64,000 bases of DNA from Acanthococcus lagerstroemiae (lineage: Eukaryota > Arthropoda > Insecta > Hemiptera > Eriococcidae), in NCBI GenBank assembly GCA_031841125.1, contig CM063114.1, forward strand, positions 37,965,574-38,029,573, written 5' to 3'. Of the stretch, positions 60,455-64,000 are shown piece by piece. Under the pieces are notes generated by a model that was given only the letters and a program-made list of their open reading frames with translations, was not told the origin of the DNA and did no database searches. Made by a program: the position numbers and the translations under genes. Position 1 is the first letter of the stretch. Each line of letters begins with the position of its first letter.

Positions 60455-60826
60455 CAGGGTGTCTACCGGTCAAGGAAGTTAAGGAAAAGCCAAGTATTTT
60501 GAAGAGTGGTCGAAGAAAGTCAAGAAAGTAAAGGAAAAGTCAAGTATTTTTTGGATAGTGGTCATGAAAAGTCATAAATTTTTCATTTAAATTTCCTCAG
60601 AATTACTATCACGATTTTTTTTTAAAATTACAAGTAAATTTAAAGTAACGTAAATATTTTCAGATAATTACATAATATCCTTTTTAACAGTATTTTTTAG
60701 TGTTTCCATTTATTGTGAGCCCCCGCCCCCACCTTGGTAAGGTTCTACGTACTAGATTATATTTTTATGTGTGTAAAGTGAGAAAAAGTCAAGGAATTGG
60801 AAAATTTGGACCCGGTAGACACCCTG
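60455..60826. mobile_element. MITE with CAGGGTGTCTACCGG termini
   Basis: A perfect 15-bp inverted terminus, CAGGGTGTCTACCGG at the left and CCGGTAGACACCCTG at the right, over 372 bp. Inside the left end the blocks GGAAAAG(T/C)CAAGTATTTT and GTGGTC occur twice. The CAGGG/CCCTG ends suggest a hAT-type element, but no clear 8-bp duplication was seen. No coding capacity. Confidence 0.85.
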
Positions 60827-62345
60827 TAATAGTCAGGGAGGCCAACGGGAGCCTTCTTGGGCAGGGGCCTAGTTAGGAAAAGTCCATCTAATGAATGTTG
60901 CCAAAAATGATGACAAAATTAAAGATCTCTATATGTGGCGTTGTTATTAGACTTTACTTACCGAGACTAGTTTACAAATTCGCCTAGAACTTTTCACCAC
61001 TTGATTTTTTTGAAAGAAAAACAAAATAGTTTGTGCTAGGATTCAGTATATCGCCCCACCTACCGAAACTTTTATTACTAATATGTTTTTTAAGCGATAT
61101 GGCGTTATTACCCGCATGACGTGTATACCCGCAGGCACCTTAGATACCAAATGGGACCAGATTTTCTAATTTTTTTCAAAATATTTCAAATGTTTTACAA
61201 ATTACGAACATTTGGCTGAGAAAAGGATTTATTCTTCGGATTTTGCATTCATTTATGTAGCCTTAGAAGTAGAAGAAGCCCCCCCCCCCTTAAAAACGAT
61301 AAAGAACTTAGAAGTTGGCAGTTAGCTACCTCCTTCCCCCTCAAAGGTAAAGGATTTAGGAGTTGAGAGTTTGAAAAAATTAAGATGGTGTTTTCTTGTC
61401 TCCGGGCCCTCCCCTATTCTCCCAAAAACCTTCGCTACCGGTCCTGATGAAAATGTAGTCATCATTTCATGTTCCATATAGTGCATGCATTCGATTACAC
61501 TGGTACGTAAAACTAGGTATCTGACGAATGACCAGTGACTAGTCAAACACGTGCAAGTGTAATAACAAGGTACTCGTTCTAAGTGTGCATAAATTAACCG
61601 GGAATGTGTAGAACTATAACAACTGAAAACTAAGACTATTTTAAATGACAGTAAATTACGAACGCGGTAAGACGCAGACTTCGTTGAGATTTTCTGCAGC
61701 TCAAATTGCCCTAGTGGGAATAGAAAGAAATAAACTCGAGCCCAGTTTCATTTATTTGTAAACCAGGAAGTAAAAACCTTATCTTCGGTCACGTTGCGCG
61801 ATAATTTCGATTTCATCCGCTCCTAATTTCCTTCGTTCGTCGGTTATTATTACCAAATTCCGAATTACGATAATAACACGTTATCGTTTTAGGCGTCCTT
61901 GAATGCAATTTCGTTGATAAGCTGAGGTCAATGGACGTGCATGAAACGTAATGCGGCCATTAGCATGAAAATATTGAACCGCTTTACAATCGAACATCCA
62001 AGATTTTTGTTTACATTCTGTCCGTCGTTTACTTTACACCGTAATTTACGTTCGAAGGGTGCGGGTTGTTACTTACCTTGCTTACACCTATTGAAAATGG
62101 CCTATTAAATTCTATTCTGTCGTATACTTGACCGTCGAACGATAAAATGAACCCGTCGGACTGTCAGTCATGTTTAGGGGAGTGATTATGTCATCATGTC
62201 TACACGTATGTATAGAAAATCGTTTTACAGAACTTCTGCTATCCGATGACAAAATATTGTTTGAGCATGGTCGGGGTCATTGTTCCTGGTCCTAGTCGTA
62301 TTTAACCCCATATTCTTTATTACGTGCAAGAAGAAAGACTAATGT
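60827..62345. other. gene-free stretch with possible conserved regulatory sequence
   Basis: From about 61640 to 62110 the composition is balanced, with CpGs and motifs such as AATGCGGCCATTAGCATG, TTTACACCGTAATTTACG and GATAATAACACG. It is not low-complexity and does not match any repeat in the window. It looks like a candidate enhancer, but nothing proves it. Confidence 0.3.
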
Positions 62346-62351
62346 CGGCAG

Positions 62352-63203
62352 TAGGGCTCTATAGTTACACATAGGTACAATTAATCCGCCATTTTGTTTG
62401 CAGAAAATAATTCTAAAAATCCACAATACCTCAAGTATGACTAATTTTTTGAAAACTTCGGCTACAAATTTGAATTCTTTAATAGCGCATAAAAAGTATT
62501 ATTTATATCAATTCTAATAGTTCATTTTCCTCATTCTTCATAAATACACCTATATGAAAGTACAGAAAGTGAAAGAATTTTAAATATTGTTCTAGTAGCT
62601 GAATTACATTATTTTTTTGTGATGTTTAGTGTCAATTTTCATAATGAACAGCGATATTCTAAAACGGCTTTGTCCATTTTTTTGAAATTTGTTTCATAGC
62701 GTCATCTGGTGGAAGATATACGTACACACATTCCTACTCGTGTCAACCCCTACCAATGTGTGTTATTAGGCAACCTAAGTGTCACTGGTGGCACATATAT
62801 GGTATACACAAGAGTACCACGTTATTTCATTCTCCTGTGAAGTTCTGAAAAGTGAACAGAAGCCGTTTTGGAATATCGCTCCTCTGAGAAGGAAATAATG
62901 TGGTACTCTTGTGTATACCATATGTGTACCATCAACGACACTTAGGTTGCATAATAAAACGCCTACCTGAATATTTGTTAGTTAACAGTGTAGGAACATG
63001 TGTACATATTATATCTTCCACCAGATGAGTCTATAATACGAGTTCCGAAAAAACGAACATTCGCCATTTTGGAATATCGCTCCTCAATGAAATCCAAAAA
63101 TCTAATCAAAAGTTGGAAAAATTGATCAATTTCCCAGGAAATTGAGTTTTTTTTTTTTGCAGGTAAAATGGCGAATCGATTGCATCCATGTATTAACTAC
63201 AGA
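62352..63203. mobile_element. composite foldback element with Mutator-like ends
   Basis: The outer termini pair over about 50 bp with mismatches: AGGGCTCTATAGTTACAC...CCGCCATTTTG at the left and, on the other strand, AGGATCTGTAGTTAATAC...CGCCATTTTAC at the right. The left end equals the arm of the palindromic MITE at 48805. Inside is a second inverted repeat, about 62690-62838 against 62883-63035, with blocks such as TGGTATACACAAGAGTACCA and ATATCTTCCACCAGATGA. The motif TTTTGGAATATCGCTCC appears at about 62866 and 63070 and inverted near 62652. No coding frame. Confidence 0.7.
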
Positions 63204-63261
63204 TCCTTAGCAATAGGCCTGTTTATAGCTAAAACGTCGAAAACTAGTTATCTGTGAGGAA

Positions 63262-63521
63262 CAGTAGCGTAGTCCGGACTTTTCCAAAGGGGAAGGGGTG
63301 GCAAAGTAAAATTTTCAAGGGAGAAAATGTCGAAAATTGAAGTATTTTTTTTAAATCGCCGATATTAGAGGACTGTTTTATAAAAATGAAGGTAAAATAA
63401 CTGCTCGAGCAAAAAATTTTTGAGAAAAACGTGTCTTAAAGGCGAAAAATTGCTCATTTTTGCATATTTTACATTCAATTTTAGGTGCTTTGGGGGCATT
63501 CGCCCCCTGACTATGCCACTG
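63262..63521 (-). mobile_element. hAT-like MITE, GTGGCGTAGC family, copy 3
   Basis: Termini CAGTAGCGTAGTCC and GACTATGCCACTG. The interior matches 2903-3189 in reverse orientation, including GCGAAAAATTGCTCATTTTT and AAAACGTG. The flanks GTGAGGAA and ACGAGGAA (six of eight) fit an aged duplication. Confidence 0.85.
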
Positions 63522-63774
63522 ACGAGGAATACAGAAATGCCTTACTGATGAGGTCTAAAAACATGTTTTTTCCGCGGATGATCGGAAAGCGCATTAATAA
63601 TGATGAGCTTGCGCTGCTTTAACTGACTCTTCACTGACAACACTAATGGGAAGCAAAAGTGACTTCAAATGGCGGATATGTAGACAGTAATAAATACTTA
63701 CTAGTTTTATTACTGGAAGTTGTGCGCCATTGTGAATGTCCCGAATTGTGTGAGTATAGTTTGGTAGTTTACAC
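63522..63774. other. short spacer between two MITEs
   Basis: AT-rich, no coding or repeat content recognised. Confidence 0.4.
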
Positions 63775-63991
63775 CAGCGTTACTCAAAGTATGCTCCGCG
63801 GAACCCCGGGACTCCGCAAAGGCTCTGGTAGGGGTCCGCCGCACCTGGACATTCAAAATTCTGGCCGTGTGTTGTATACTATTTTTCTTTAATAAAAAGT
63901 AAAAAGTTTTTTTATTAATTTAGCGAAGGGTTCCATAATATACATTGCTGTTGAAAAGGGGTCCGTCACCAAAAAAGTTTGAGAATCGCTG
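63775..63991. mobile_element. hAT-like MITE with target-site duplication
   Basis: The termini CAGCGTTACTCAAAG and AGTTTGAGAATCGCTG resemble the widespread hAT end CAGNGNTTCTCAAA. A perfect 8-bp duplication, GTTTACAC, lies at 63767-63774 and 63992-63999. The GC-rich left part has CCGCGGAACCCCGGG, the right part AGCGAAGGGTTCC. At 217 bp it is non-autonomous. Confidence 0.93.
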
Positions 63992-64000
63992 GTTTACACT

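Noticed and set aside
1..64000. CRISPR array, prokaryotic operon or rRNA
   Set aside because: No regularly spaced identical repeats, no Shine-Dalgarno-linked gene series and no rRNA-like sequence; all supported genes are spliced.

Overview
The window is eukaryotic nuclear DNA, almost certainly from an insect. It is AT-rich, has spliced genes with GT-AG introns of 48 bp to 8.3 kb, and carries many non-autonomous DNA transposons, tRNA-derived SINEs and decayed LINEs. The order is not settled by what can be seen; the repeat style would fit a hemipteran, but that is a guess. There is no prokaryotic gene organisation, CRISPR array or rRNA. All genes were assembled by hand from reading frames, splice sites and phase.

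Layout. 0-11 kb: repeat-rich DNA without a recognised host gene (Jockey-like LINE fragment, pogo-like and hAT-like MITEs, foldback elements). 11.8-22.7 kb (+): a five-exon gene for a 512-aa secreted protein of unrecognised family, whose 8.3-kb first intron is packed with transposons. 23.2-24.2 kb (-): ARL3 small GTPase, convergent with the previous gene. 25.0-30.1 kb (+): TAF1B, the TFIIB-like RNA polymerase I initiation factor, in 11 exons, head to head with ARL3. 31.3-33.6 kb (-): a DEK_C plus SWIB/MDM2 domain protein (UAF30-like) in seven exons, convergent with TAF1B. 34-64 kb: about 30 kb with no gene I can support, holding two LINE fragments, SINEs, MITEs and some stretches that look less repeat-like and might be regulatory. 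One possible 5' coding exon lies at 50.9-51.2 kb.

Functional reading. TAF1B and the UAF30-like protein lie tail to tail. Their yeast counterparts (Rrn7 in Core Factor, Uaf30 in UAF) both act at RNA polymerase I promoters, so this may be a small neighbourhood for rRNA transcription, or chance. ARL3 is a GTPase of ciliary and lipidated-cargo trafficking and shares an upstream interval of about 750 bp with TAF1B.

Mobile DNA is the richest part. At least six element copies keep perfect 8- or 9-bp target-site duplications, so their ends are exact. Notable are a 1.7-kb foldback with an 8-bp duplication and a SINE in its loop; dimeric elements built of GGGTAAC motifs with TGCGCA ends; two SINE families that appear to share a 3' domain; and palindromic Mutator-like MITEs sharing one core. 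I found no clear new multi-gene system.
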